Under the pieces are notes generated by a model. That model was given only the letters and a program-made list of their open reading frames with translations. It was not told the DNA's origin and did not search any database. The position numbers and the translations under genes were made by a program. From positions 372,001 to 436,000 of the forward strand of contig NZ_UGGU01000003.1 in assembly GCF_900450765.1 (NCBI RefSeq): a DNA stretch of 64,000 nt, in the 5' to 3' direction. This stretch comes from Fusobacterium necrogenes. Lineage in GTDB: Bacteria > Fusobacteriota > Fusobacteriia > Fusobacteriales > Fusobacteriaceae. This document shows positions 28,954-37,346 of the stretch, piece after piece. Numbering within the stretch: position 1 is the stretch's first letter; every line of letters starts with the position of its first letter.

Positions 28954-29460
28954 ATGAAAATATTGGTTACTTATTCAACACTAACAGGGAACACTAAAAA
29001 AGTTTGTGAAGCAGCAGCAGAAGCTTTTACTGAGGTAGAAATAAAAGATATAAGTGAAGTAACAACTTTAGATTATGATTTAATAGTTGTCGGAACTTGG
29101 ATAGATAAAGGGACTGCAGATACAAAGGCTCTTAATTTTATCGAAACAATAAAGAAAAAGAAAACAGCTTTCATATTTACATTAGGAGCTTATCCAGACT
29201 CACAACACGCTATGGATTGTATAAAGAGAATAAAAAAATTATTTGAAGGCAATGAAAATGAAGTAGTAGGACACTATCACTGTCAAGGAGCTATTGATCC
29301 AAAACTTATAGAGATGATGAAAACAAAATTTGGACCAGATCATCCTCATGGACCAAACCCTGAAAGAATAAAAAGATGGGAAGATGCAAGTAAGCATCCA
29401 GATGAAAATGATTTAGATATGGCTTACAATTATTTTAAAGAATTAATAAATAAATTATGA
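28954..29460 (+). CDS. Flavodoxin family protein, heme-locus type
   Basis: A 168-residue long-chain-like flavodoxin. The FMN-phosphate loop is 'TYSTLTGNTKKV' (about residues 5-16). 'LIVVGTWIDKGTAD' and 'FTLGAYPDSQHAMDC' are the later FMN loops. A C-terminal extension rich in His and Pro ('KFGPDHPHGPNPERIKRW') is distinctive and also known in the BilS/HmuF-like flavodoxins. AGGAGG is 6 nt before the ATG at 28954 and only 3 nt before the one at 28951, so I use the former. Its divergence from hutW and shared promoter region suggest it feeds electrons to, or acts after, heme ring opening. Confidence 0.85.
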   Translation: MKILVTYSTLTGNTKKVCEAAAEAFTEVEIKDISEVTTLDYDLIVVGTWIDKGTADTKALNFIETIKKKKTAFIFTLGAYPDSQHAMDCIKRIKKLFEGNENEVVGHYHCQGAIDPKLIEMMKTKFGPDHPHGPNPERIKRWEDASKHPDENDLDMAYNYFKELINKL

Positions 29461-29465
29461 TATAT

Positions 29466-29492
29466 AGCTTCTCAGGTATAGAAGCTTTTTTA
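29466..29492 (+). terminator. Intrinsic terminator of the flavodoxin gene
   Basis: AGCTTCT pairs with AGAAGCT around a 7-nt loop, followed by six T, 6 nt after the stop. Confidence 0.85.
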
Positions 29493-29797
29493 TAATAATA
29501 AAACAAAATTAAATTTATGAAGTGGTTTAAATTTAATAGATGTTATTAGCTAATTTATTTTAAAAAGCAAAAATTATCTAAGAAATTAAAAGTTGTTATC
29601 TTAAATATTTTATCATTATAGAAATATAAAAGCTGTCAGATCGTTAATTCACTGACAGCTTTTATATTAGTTGTTAATTAAGTAAATTAAAATACTTTAA
29701 AAGAAAGGATTAATTGAATTATACATGAATGTTAAATAAAAGTCAAGAAAAAATTTGTTTATTTAAATATTTTTAATATCAAACTAAAAAATAATAA
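29493..29797. other. Intergenic region between convergent genes
   Basis: About 300 nt of AT-rich sequence between the flavodoxin terminator and the YbaN stop. It holds no ORF worth naming. The one clear structure is the 17-bp inverted repeat at 29623-29668, listed separately; a possible TTGTTA/TATAGA promoter lies just before it. Confidence 0.5.
29623..29668. repeat. Perfect 17-bp inverted repeat, likely bidirectional terminator
   Basis: The 17-mer at 29623-29639 pairs perfectly with 29652-29668 around a 12-nt loop. The core is AAAAGCTGTCAG / CTGACAGCTTTT. It lies about 130 nt past the YbaN stop and 160 nt past the flavodoxin stop, and its T-run is short (four). Confidence 0.65.
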
Positions 29798-30157
29798 CTA
29801 ATTCAAAGTTTTTAATTTTAAAATATGAAAAGAAACTACTATCAATATTACTATTAAAAAGATTTTAAGATATAAATTAGATATTTTTGTTATAGAAAAA
29901 GTAACACTAATGATTAAAGTAAGGATAGCTATAAATTTATTTTTCCTACTAACACCTTTCTTTTCTTGATAATCTTTGATATATTTTCCAAAAATTTTAT
30001 TTTCTAAGAGAGCTTTATGAAATTTTTCTGAAGATTTATTAAAACAATATGCACTTAGAAGTAAAAAAGGAGTAGTGGGAAGTATTGGAAGAAAAATACC
30101 TATACTTCCTAAAATAATAGAGAGTATTCCAACAACAAAAAAAATTTTTTTCTTCAT
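29798..30157 (-). CDS. YbaN / DUF454 inner-membrane protein
   Basis: A 119-residue membrane protein of the YbaN (DUF454) family. The N-terminal hallmark is 'GILSIILGSIGIFLPILPTTPFLLLSAYCF' (about residues 10-40, a hairpin of two hydrophobic stretches around PTTP). 'FGKYIKDYQEKKGVSRKNK' follows, then two further membrane segments near the C-terminus. Function is unknown; in many bacteria the family occurs near heme or iron genes, as here. It has its own AAGGAG site. Confidence 0.85.
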   Translation of the reverse strand: MKKKIFFVVGILSIILGSIGIFLPILPTTPFLLLSAYCFNKSSEKFHKALLENKIFGKYIKDYQEKKGVSRKNKFIAILTLIISVTFSITKISNLYLKIFLIVILIVVSFHILKLKTLN

Positions 30158-30211
30158 GATATTTCTCCTTATATTTTTAGATATTTATTTAAAAATATAC
30201 TAAAGAAAGGT

Positions 30212-30243
30212 AAAAAAGTCAAATAAAGATTTTTGACTTTTTT
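30212..30243. terminator. Terminator of the NAD(P)H oxidoreductase gene
   Basis: AAAAAAGTCAAA (30212-30223) pairs with TTTGACTTTTTT (30232-30243). On the - strand the T-run follows the stem, 35 nt after the gene's stop at 30278; the + strand also has a T-run. Confidence 0.75.
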
Positions 30244-30277
30244 ATTTTAGTAAGACAAAATATTTATATCTATAAGA

Positions 30278-31165
30278 TTAGATTTCATAATTAAAGAATT
30301 TTTGATTAAGATAATTTTTTAAATCATTTCTAAGTAAATTTAATTCTTTTAAATACTCTTGAGTTGAAGGTTTAGGATATCTATCATTTACAAATCTACC
30401 TAAATTTTTCATTCCCCACCAATTTGCCATGTCATCATCAAAAACTTTATAAGCTTTCATATAATTATCCCATTTTTTATCTTCTATTCCTACTCCATCT
30501 CCAATGAACCCTCTTCCTCCACCTAAATATCCACAATTCATTATAGTAAAAATAGATTTTCCATTAAGTAGTCCTATATGTCCATCAGAATTAAAGTCGT
30601 ATGCAAATTTTTTTCCAAAAATTCTTTCCTGATATCCCTTTACTATAGAAGTAGCACTATCGTGCCAGTTAGGGTAAGCAAATATTATATAATCGGCTTT
30701 TGTAATAAAATTTTGTTCAATGATTACATCTTCAGGAGTAGCTCCTACCCCATCTTTTTGAGAATAAAACTCATCGGGATGTAAAATAGGGTTAAAATTC
30801 ATTTTATATAAATCTCTAATCTCTACCTCTATACCATTTTCTTCAAAATATTTCATAGAGGTATATACCATATCAAAAAGTATAGAGTTATCTCTATTAT
30901 CTCCTACTACAAAGAGAGCTTTTTTCTTATTAGAGTTTGTAAATCCATGAGGTATGTATTTTGAAACATAAGAAGCTGGAACTACTGAAGCAGATGTTAT
31001 TCCGTCTAATTTTTCTCTCTCTTTTTCTGAAAGAGTAGAACTATAATTATTAGAATTAATTATTTTAATTTCTACTTTCTCTTCTTTATTTATATAGTTG
31101 TAAAGTCCAATTACCCCTAAACCTAAAAATCCCATTAAAATTAAACTTTTTAGTTGACTATTCAT
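30278..31165 (-). CDS. Membrane-anchored NAD(P)H oxidoreductase, flavodoxin-like fold (MdaB/NQO1 type)
   Basis: A 295-residue protein. Residues 7-23 form a membrane anchor or uncleaved signal. Residues 30-75 are a polar segment containing 'LDGITSASVV', which resembles the D-x-I-S-G-A-T motif of FMN-binding domains. The rest (from 'KKALFVVGDNRDNSILF') is a flavodoxin-like NAD(P)H quinone oxidoreductase: 'MNFNPILHPDEFYSQ', 'ADYIIFAYPNWHDSATSIVKGYQERIF' (its core is ADYIIFAYPNWH) and 'NCGYLGGG'. It probably reduces quinone-like substrates or flavins on the outer face. It lies upstream of YbaN on the same strand; the metal/heme context suggests a redox role, but no substrate can be named. Confidence 0.75.
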   Translation of the reverse strand: MNSQLKSLILMGFLGLGVIGLYNYINKEEKVEIKIINSNNYSSTLSEKEREKLDGITSASVVPASYVSKYIPHGFTNSNKKKALFVVGDNRDNSILFDMVYTSMKYFEENGIEVEIRDLYKMNFNPILHPDEFYSQKDGVGATPEDVIIEQNFITKADYIIFAYPNWHDSATSIVKGYQERIFGKKFAYDFNSDGHIGLLNGKSIFTIMNCGYLGGGRGFIGDGVGIEDKKWDNYMKAYKVFDDDMANWWGMKNLGRFVNDRYPKPSTQEYLKELNLLRNDLKNYLNQKFFNYEI

Positions 31166-31177
31166 ATTTTCACTTCC

Positions 31178-31831
31178 TTAAATATTATTTCTTAATTGCT
31201 TTCTTTTTTCTTTCCAACTTGGCATATATTTTTCTACAAAATCCCAAAATTCTTTTTGATGATGTGGATATGGAATATGAGATAGTTCATGAAGAATGAC
31301 ATAATCAATTATATCCTTTGACTTTTTATAGAGTTGATGATTAAAGGTTATACTTCTAGAGAGAGTGTTACAAGAACCCCATCTAGTCTTCATATCTCTA
31401 AATTTTATCACTTTAGGAGAATATCCTATACTTTTTCCTATCTCCATAGTTCTATTGATAACATAGGGATAAAAGTTATCATATATCCATTGATTGATTA
31501 ATTTTTTTCTCTTTTCAAAGCTATTCTCTTTAAGAGAGATTATAAAGTTATTATCTTTAATCTCACATCTTTCTTGAGGAGATATTTCTATCTTGATAAT
31601 ATATGGAAATCCAAGATAATAGAATTTATCTCCTTCTTCAAACTTAGTTTCTAACTTTTTCCTCTCTTCTATTAGAGCTATTTTTTCTCTTATCCATTTT
31701 TCTTTTTCTTTTAAGAGAGATTCTATATATGAATTTGGAACTTTTATTGGAGCAGATACAAGAACTTCTCCATCACTATTTATTCTGATTGTAATATTTT
31801 TCATTTTTTTTCTAGTTATTTTTATCTTCAT
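31178..31831 (-). CDS. YgjP-like (DUF45) metallopeptidase
   Basis: A zinc metallopeptidase of the YgjP/DUF45 group. The active site is 'VILHELSHIPYPHHQKEFW' (HExxH plus the following His), preceded by the diagnostic 'FRDMKTRWGSCNTLSRSITF'. The C-terminal 'MPSWKEKRKQLRN' is also typical. The frame is open up to a TTG at 31855, but that codon lies before a TATAAT-like sequence. I use the ATG at 31831, and the start remains uncertain since no good Shine-Dalgarno is visible at any candidate. Its cellular substrate is unknown. Confidence 0.8.
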   Translation of the reverse strand: MKIKITRKKMKNITIRINSDGEVLVSAPIKVPNSYIESLLKEKEKWIREKIALIEERKKLETKFEEGDKFYYLGFPYIIKIEISPQERCEIKDNNFIISLKENSFEKRKKLINQWIYDNFYPYVINRTMEIGKSIGYSPKVIKFRDMKTRWGSCNTLSRSITFNHQLYKKSKDIIDYVILHELSHIPYPHHQKEFWDFVEKYMPSWKEKRKQLRNNI

Positions 31832-31910
31832 AGTTTTTATTATATCATATTTCAAAATTATTTTTTATAAAATTGGAGAAATAAAGAGAGTTCTTCATAT
31901 AAAAAATATA

Positions 31911-31939
31911 TTGAGTTTTTTTGTATTATCTTTTATAAT
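31911..31939 (+). promoter_or_regulatory. lepA promoter
   Basis: TTGAGT at 31911-31916 and TATAAT at 31934-31939, 17 nt apart, 37 nt before the lepA start. Confidence 0.75.
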
Positions 31940-31975
31940 ACTATGTGAATAAATAGGATTTAGTAGGAGGTAAGA

Positions 31976-33778
31976 ATGTTACAAAAACATAAAAGGAACT
32001 TCTCTATAATAGCTCATATAGATCATGGAAAATCTACAATAGCAGATAGATTATTAGAGTATACTGGTGCTGTTTCTAAAAGAGAGATGAAAGAGCAACT
32101 TCTTGATTCAATGGATTTGGAAAGAGAGAAGGGAATAACTATAAAAGCTCAAGCTGTAACTTTATATTATAAGGCAAAAGATGGAATAGAGTATGAATTA
32201 AACTTAATTGATACTCCAGGACACGTAGACTTTATCTATGAGGTATCAAGATCATTATCAGCTTGCGAGGGAGCTTTACTAGTAGTAGATGCTGCTCAAG
32301 GAGTAGAGGCTCAAACTTTAGCTAACGTATATTTAGCAATAGAGAATAATCTTGAGATAGTACCTGTAATCAATAAAATAGATTTACCAGCAGCTGATCC
32401 AGAAAAAGTAAAAGTTGAGATAGAGGATGTTATTGGACTTCCAGCTGATGATGCTGTAATGTGTTCAGGTAAGACAGGAATAGGTATTGAAGATTTATTA
32501 GAAGCAATAGTAAAGAGAATACCAGCTCCAAATTATGAAGAGGATGCTCCTTTAAAAGCTTTAATATTCGACTCTAAATTTGATGATTATAGAGGGGTAA
32601 TCACATATGTAAAAGTTTTAGATGGAAGTATTAAAAAGGGAGATAAAATTAGAATCTGGTCAACAGAGAAAGATTTTGATGTTTTAGAGGTTGGAGTATT
32701 TTCTCCTACTATGAAACCTCAAGATGAGCTTTCTTCTGGTTCAGTTGGATATATAATAACAGGAGTTAAAACAATACATGATACAAGAGTAGGAGATACT
32801 ATCACTCATACAAATAACCCTTGTATATTCCCATTAGAGGGATTTAAACCAGCTCAGTCAATGGTATTTGCTGGAGTATATCCATTATTTACAGATGACT
32901 ATGAAGATTTAAGAGAGGCATTAGAAAAATTACAATTAAATGATGCTTCATTAACATTTGTACCTGAGACATCAATAGCTCTAGGATTTGGATTTAGATG
33001 TGGATTCTTAGGATTACTACATATGGAGATTATAGTTGAAAGACTTAGAAGAGAGTACAATATAGACTTGATTTCTACTACACCATCAGTTGAGTATAGA
33101 GTAAATATGGATAAGGGCGAGGTACTTGTAATAGATAACCCTTGTGAATTCCCAGATGGTGGAAGAGGGAGATTATCAGTAGAGGAACCATTTATAAGAG
33201 GTAAGGTAATAGTTCCTAAGGACTATGTAGGAAATGTGATGGAACTTTGTCAAGAGAAGAGAGGGATATTTATAGGTATGGACTTTATTGATGAAAATAG
33301 ATCAATGCTTACCTATGAATTACCACTTGCAGAGATAGTGATAGATTTCTATGATAAATTAAAATCAAGAACTAAAGGATATGCTTCATTTGAATATGAA
33401 TTAGTAGGATATAAGGAATCAGACTTAGTTAAGGTAGATATACTTGTATCTGGAAAACCTGTGGATGCTTTCTCATTTATAGCTCATAAAGATGGCGCTT
33501 ACAGTAGAGGAAGAGCTATCTGTGAAAAATTAAAAGAGGTTATCCCAAGACAACAATTTGAAATACCTATACAAGCAGCACTAGGAGCAAAGGTTATAGC
33601 AAGAGAGACTATCAAGGCATATAGAAAGAACGTTATAGCTAAATGTTATGGTGGAGATATCACAAGAAAGAAAAAACTTCTTGAAAAACAAAAAGAGGGT
33701 AAAAAGAGAATGAAGAGTATAGGAAATGTTGAGATCCCTCAAGAAGCTTTCGTATCAGTATTAAAATTAAATGATTAA
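31976..33778 (+). CDS. lepA: Elongation factor 4 (back-translocating GTPase LepA)
   Basis: A ribosome-associated GTPase of 600 residues that acts on stalled or mistranslocated ribosomes. G1 '[15 protein letters not shown]' (about residues 13-27), G2 '[14 protein letters not shown]', G3 '[16 protein letters not shown]' and G4 'NKIDLPAA' are present. The LepA-specific C-terminal domain ends in '[22 protein letters not shown]'. A TAGGAGG site precedes the ATG. It has its own promoter and is followed 18 nt later by a glycosyltransferase. Confidence 0.97.
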   Translation: MLQKHKRNFSIIAHIDHGKSTIADRLLEYTGAVSKREMKEQLLDSMDLEREKGITIKAQAVTLYYKAKDGIEYELNLIDTPGHVDFIYEVSRSLSACEGALLVVDAAQGVEAQTLANVYLAIENNLEIVPVINKIDLPAADPEKVKVEIEDVIGLPADDAVMCSGKTGIGIEDLLEAIVKRIPAPNYEEDAPLKALIFDSKFDDYRGVITYVKVLDGSIKKGDKIRIWSTEKDFDVLEVGVFSPTMKPQDELSSGSVGYIITGVKTIHDTRVGDTITHTNNPCIFPLEGFKPAQSMVFAGVYPLFTDDYEDLREALEKLQLNDASLTFVPETSIALGFGFRCGFLGLLHMEIIVERLRREYNIDLISTTPSVEYRVNMDKGEVLVIDNPCEFPDGGRGRLSVEEPFIRGKVIVPKDYVGNVMELCQEKRGIFIGMDFIDENRSMLTYELPLAEIVIDFYDKLKSRTKGYASFEYELVGYKESDLVKVDILVSGKPVDAFSFIAHKDGAYSRGRAICEKLKEVIPRQQFEIPIQAALGAKVIARETIKAYRKNVIAKCYGGDITRKKKLLEKQKEGKKRMKSIGNVEIPQEAFVSVLKLND

Positions 33779-33796
33779 TTTTAGGGAGAAATTAAA

Positions 33797-34801
33797 ATGA
33801 AAAAAATATTGGTGATTAGATACAAAAAAAGTGTAGGGGATACAATAATAGGAACTACTCTTTGTGAAAGTATAAAGAAAAAATATCCAGATGCTAGAGT
33901 TGATTATTTGGTATATGAAAATTTAACAGAGATATTCTACAATCACAGAGCTATAGATAATGTTTTAACATTGGATAGAAAAGCTGGATTAAAAGGTTGG
34001 CTTAAAACTTTGGGTGAGATAAGAAAAAATAAGTATGATGTAATAATTGACTGTAGAACAATAGTTATTACAGCTTTACTTTCTTTTTTCTCTGGAGCAA
34101 AGCTTAGAATAGGAAAATATCATAAGTATAGATTTTTCTTATATCATCATGCTATAAAAGGGTTTACAAAGAAGATGAACCAGATAAAAAAATATCATCA
34201 ACTTCTAAAACCATTAGGGATAGAAGAGGTAAGTACAGGGTATGCTATCTGCTTAAAAGATGAGGAGAAGAATGAGTGGAAAAAAATAATGGAAGCTCAA
34301 GGAATAGATATGTCTAAGCTTATCATTCCTATGGCTGTAAATGCTAGACAAAGTAATAAAAAATATCCAGAGGAGTATATGTTACAAATAACAAAAACTC
34401 TTATAGATAAATATGATGCTCAAATTATACTATTCTACTCTCCATCAGAGGAAACTTATGCTAAAGAGTTTTATAACAAGTTAGATTGTAATAAAAATAT
34501 ATTTATCAATCTAAAGACTAAAAATGTAAGAGAGTTGGCTTGTATATTCAGTAATTGTGATCTATTTGTAGGAAATGAGGGAGGAACTAGACATGTAGCT
34601 GAGGCAGTAGGACTTGCTAATTTATGTATAGTAGCTCCTCAAACTTGTAAAGAGGAATGGTTAAGTAATGAGAATGATAAAAATCAATGTATTACTGTAA
34701 AAGATGTAAATGGTTGTGATTATAAGGATATCAAGCCAGAATATGTCCTTAAAAGAATAGACAAACAATTAAAATTATTTAATAATTTTGATAAAATTTG
34801 A
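33797..34801 (+). CDS. Family 9 glycosyltransferase (heptosyltransferase type)
   Basis: A 334-residue GT9 protein, the family of lipopolysaccharide heptosyltransferases. The N-terminal lobe opens 'KKILVIRYKKSVGDTIIGTTLCESIKKKYP' (core ILVIRYKKSVGDTIIGT). The C-terminal donor site is 'NCDLFVGNEGGTRHVAEAVG', the typical D-x-x-x-G-x-x-G-G-x-x-H motif. It likely adds a core sugar to LPS on the cytoplasmic side. Other LPS genes are not adjacent. It is close enough to lepA to share its transcript, and a hairpin terminator follows. Confidence 0.85.
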   Translation: MKKILVIRYKKSVGDTIIGTTLCESIKKKYPDARVDYLVYENLTEIFYNHRAIDNVLTLDRKAGLKGWLKTLGEIRKNKYDVIIDCRTIVITALLSFFSGAKLRIGKYHKYRFFLYHHAIKGFTKKMNQIKKYHQLLKPLGIEEVSTGYAICLKDEEKNEWKKIMEAQGIDMSKLIIPMAVNARQSNKKYPEEYMLQITKTLIDKYDAQIILFYSPSEETYAKEFYNKLDCNKNIFINLKTKNVRELACIFSNCDLFVGNEGGTRHVAEAVGLANLCIVAPQTCKEEWLSNENDKNQCITVKDVNGCDYKDIKPEYVLKRIDKQLKLFNNFDKI

Positions 34802-34838
34802 TATAATTTAAAGAAATGATGATTATTGTTTAGTAATT

Positions 34839-34893
34839 ACAAGGAGTGACTTCTGTTTTTTTACAGGAATCAATCCTTGTTATTTTTATTATT
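34839..34893. terminator. Bidirectional terminator between GT9 and DUF2147 genes
   Basis: ACAAGGA...TTCTG (from 34839) pairs with CAGGAA...TCCTTGT (to 34880), then T-rich sequence. The 3' arm overlaps the last codons of the DUF2147 gene, whose stop is at 34870-34872. Confidence 0.75.
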
Positions 34894-35364
34894 AGAGTAA
34901 TCTATATATCTCTCTAAATTAACTTTTTTTATTTTTAACGAATGAGATAATATTCCAAATTTATCAATACTGCCTTTTAGTTTTAAGGTATTAGTATTTA
35001 AAGTAGTTATGGAACCATAATAGAATTTTCCATTCCAAGAATCGTATATCCAACCTTTGACTAGCTGATTTTTTTCATTTTTAACTAATCCACCAACAAC
35101 TTGTAAATTTAGAACTTTTCTATTTCGAAGAAGTGGACTTGGATTATTTCTATCAATTTGCTCCTTGCCTGCCATTTTATCTCCAATAGGATACTTAGAA
35201 TCTTTTAGCCAACGTATATAACCAACATATTCATTTTCTTTTTTCTGAATTTCTACAATAACTTTTTGATTTGGAAGAAGCCAATATCCTATATAAGGAT
35301 CAGGTAATTCTTTACTAAATAAAGTAAAAGTAATTAAGATAAATAAAATTATAATTTTGTTCAT
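34870..35364 (-). CDS. DUF2147 exported protein
   Basis: A 164-residue secreted or periplasmic protein with a signal peptide ('IIILFILITFTLFSKE'). The DUF2147 features are 'DPYIGYWLLPNQKVIVEIQKKENEYVGYIRW', 'KVLNLQVVGGL', and 'VKGWIYDSWNGKFYYGSI' (a lipocalin-like beta fold; quoted pieces are DPYIGYWLLPNQ and KGWIYDSWNGK in essence). Function is not established. It starts 6 nt after the isoprenoid-synthase-like gene with no clear Shine-Dalgarno, so its translation is probably coupled to that gene. Confidence 0.8.
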   Translation of the reverse strand: MNKIIILFILITFTLFSKELPDPYIGYWLLPNQKVIVEIQKKENEYVGYIRWLKDSKYPIGDKMAGKEQIDRNNPSPLLRNRKVLNLQVVGGLVKNEKNQLVKGWIYDSWNGKFYYGSITTLNTNTLKLKGSIDKFGILSHSLKIKKVNLERYIDYSNNKNNKD

Positions 35365-35370
35365 AGAATA

Positions 35371-36306
35371 TCACACAATATAATGTATATAATTTTCTAA
35401 ACCTCTTAAAATAAATAATTTTTTTAAAATGAATTTAACTTCTTTTAAATTGATTGGAAATCCTGCATTTTGTAGTTTAGAAAAACCAGAATAGGCTGTA
35501 TTTATAGTATGTGTAAGATAGTTTGCAGTGAAATATGGATCGATGCTTTTAAAATCGATTTGAGATTCAGTTACTTTAAAAATTTCAGAATACTTGGCAA
35601 TGGCAAGATTTATATTGTTATTTTGGAAATCTTCTTCCATATCAAAAAAATCATCAAGTGCTTGTAAACTCATTCCTATAATAAATAGTCCATCACTAAA
35701 TTCGGATATTTTTAAATTGTTTTCTATTATTTTGGGGATAGTTAAACTTATTTCTAGTAATTTTCCTCCAATTTGTTTATGAACATTTTCAAGGATAAAA
35801 TTAGATGAAGGATATTTATTATATATTTCTCTTTTTCTAATACTTTCTCCTTTCGCAATTGAATAAATCTCTTCTAAAAGAATAGTATTAATTTTTTTAT
35901 TATTACAATTTAATTTTAAAATTTCTTTAGTCAGAAGTTCTTGTGTAATAAGAGAAATAAAACTATTTTCTACTAATGGATTATTAAGAGAGTTTATAAA
36001 AATATTCCCTTTTTTTTCATCATCTAGAATATTATCAATAGAAGTTACTATTTGTCTTAAGAACATAATTATTTTTCCATAAGAAATAACTCTAGACTTA
36101 GGAATATTACTTTCATTTATAAGAGATAACATAAGAATAGTAAAAAAATTTTTTTTAAATAAACTAATAAAATTTGTATCGTAGTAATTCAAGGTAAGTT
36201 CTGTATAAAAACTATAATTTTTGAAATCTTCGATGACAGTTTTTTGGCACTCTTTCATAATATCAGAAGCTTGAAGAAATTTTTTAAATAATAATTTACT
36301 GGACAT
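35371..36306 (-). CDS. Divergent class I isoprenoid-synthase-like protein
   Basis: A 311-residue all-helical protein. It keeps both Asp-rich metal motifs of trans-prenyl synthases: a first one at 'IDNILDDEKKG' (Asp91-Glu97) and a second at 'GMSLQALDDFFDMEEDF' (Asp218, Asp219, Asp222), which matches the G-x-x-[FL]-Q-x-x-D-D-x-x-D pattern. The middle 'IAKGESIRKREI' and 'HKQIGGKL' correspond to the region that holds the KT motif, here KQ. The paired Arg after the first motif is replaced by KK. It is clearly outside the housekeeping IspA/heptaprenyl group and could be a divergent prenyl synthase or a terpene-synthase-like enzyme. It is co-transcribed with a DUF2147 gene. Confidence 0.7.
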   Translation of the reverse strand: MSSKLLFKKFLQASDIMKECQKTVIEDFKNYSFYTELTLNYYDTNFISLFKKNFFTILMLSLINESNIPKSRVISYGKIIMFLRQIVTSIDNILDDEKKGNIFINSLNNPLVENSFISLITQELLTKEILKLNCNNKKINTILLEEIYSIAKGESIRKREIYNKYPSSNFILENVHKQIGGKLLEISLTIPKIIENNLKISEFSDGLFIIGMSLQALDDFFDMEEDFQNNNINLAIAKYSEIFKVTESQIDFKSIDPYFTANYLTHTINTAYSGFSKLQNAGFPINLKEVKFILKKLFILRGLENYIHYIV

Positions 36307-36647
36307 TTTTCCTCCTAAGTTATAATTAATATATAATTAATTATAGTATTAAAAAGTTAAAATTAATATAAAAAAATAAAATTGACAAAATTTCAACTAT
36401 TTGCTGATGAAATAAGATTTAGGTGATTTTATATATAAGTTTATTTTAAGAGAAGATAGAATAATAATAAACTTGATAGGAAATAACTTAGATAGTTATT
36501 TTATAATTATTTAGATAAAAGAAAAATAGAAATTTTTTTAAATATTATTAAATCAGGAGAAAATTATTTTGAAATTATATTAACGAAAATCTTTTAAATT
36601 ATTTAAATTTTTATCTTATAAATGCTAAAATATATAAGAGGTGAAAA
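36307..36647. other. Divergent intergenic region
   Basis: 341 nt, extremely AT-rich, between the isoprenoid-synthase-like gene (-) and the response regulator (+). It holds a perfect 25-nt palindrome (36321-36345, listed separately), a small inverted repeat AATAACT-TAGAT-AGTTATT (36482-36500, 7 bp) and a TTGACA at 36384 without a convincing -10. No coding sequence is apparent. Confidence 0.5.
36321..36345. repeat. Perfect 10-bp palindrome upstream of the isoprenoid-synthase-like gene
   Basis: TATAATTAAT-ATATA-ATTAATTATA: two perfect 10-bp arms around 5 nt, 15 nt before the start of the - strand gene. It also contains TATAAT on both strands. It may be an operator, with the caveat that AT-rich DNA makes such repeats easier to find. 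Confidence 0.5.
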
Positions 36648-37346
36648 ATGAAAAAAATTTTAATTATAGAAGATGATTTGAGAATAAGAAGAATTTTACA
36701 ACTAGAATTAGAACATGAAGGATACTTAGTTAATTTAGCTAAAGATGGAAAAGAAGGCTTAGAAAAATTTAAATTAATGAGGTATGATCTGATTTTATTA
36801 GATTTAATGTTACCTGAAGTTTCAGGAGAGGAAGTTTGTAAAAAATTAAGAAAAAATTCTGATATACCTATAATAGTACTGACTGCAAAAGAAGATATTA
36901 AAAGTAAAGTTGAACTTTTAGATATGGGAGCTGATGATTATATAACAAAACCATTTAATATAGAGGAACTTTTTGCTAGAATGAGGGTTGCTTTAAGAAA
37001 TAAAAAAAATTATCAAGAGATTGGGAAGTTAAAGTATGAAGACTTAGTTTTAGATATTACTCGAAAAGAATTGGTTATAAATGAGGAAAAAATATCTTTG
37101 ACTAAGACAGAATATAGGTTGTTAGAATTATTTATTTTAAATAAAGAATTAATTGTATCAAGAGAAAGAATTATAACTGAAATATGGGGTTATGATTTTG
37201 ATGGAGAAGAGAAAATAGTAGATGTATATTTAAATTTTTTAAGAAAAAAAATAGAAACTCAGGAGAAAAAATATATACAAAATATTAGAGGATTTGGGTA
37301 TATGTTAAAGCTTAAAAGAGGAGATTCTTATGAAAAAGATATCTAA
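36648..37346 (+). CDS. OmpR-family response regulator
   Basis: A 232-residue two-component regulator. The receiver domain (1-115) has Asp9-Asp10, the phospho-acceptor Asp52 in 'DLILLDLMLPE', Thr in 'IIVLTAKED' and Lys in 'YITKPF'. The C-terminal winged helix (about 125-225) is OmpR-like ('SLTKTEYRLLELFI', 'VDVYLNFLRKKIE', 'RGFGYML'). GAGGTG precedes the ATG. It overlaps the kinase gene by 17 nt. The target genes are not evident; the adjacent divergent pair is one candidate. Confidence 0.93.
   Translation: MKKILIIEDDLRIRRILQLELEHEGYLVNLAKDGKEGLEKFKLMRYDLILLDLMLPEVSGEEVCKKLRKNSDIPIIVLTAKEDIKSKVELLDMGADDYITKPFNIEELFARMRVALRNKKNYQEIGKLKYEDLVLDITRKELVINEEKISLTKTEYRLLELFILNKELIVSRERIITEIWGYDFDGEEKIVDVYLNFLRKKIETQEKKYIQNIRGFGYMLKLKRGDSYEKDI

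Noticed and set aside
36307-36647. A small gene or riboswitch in the divergent gap
   Set aside because: Start codons there run into stops within a few codons and no riboswitch motif is recognisable.
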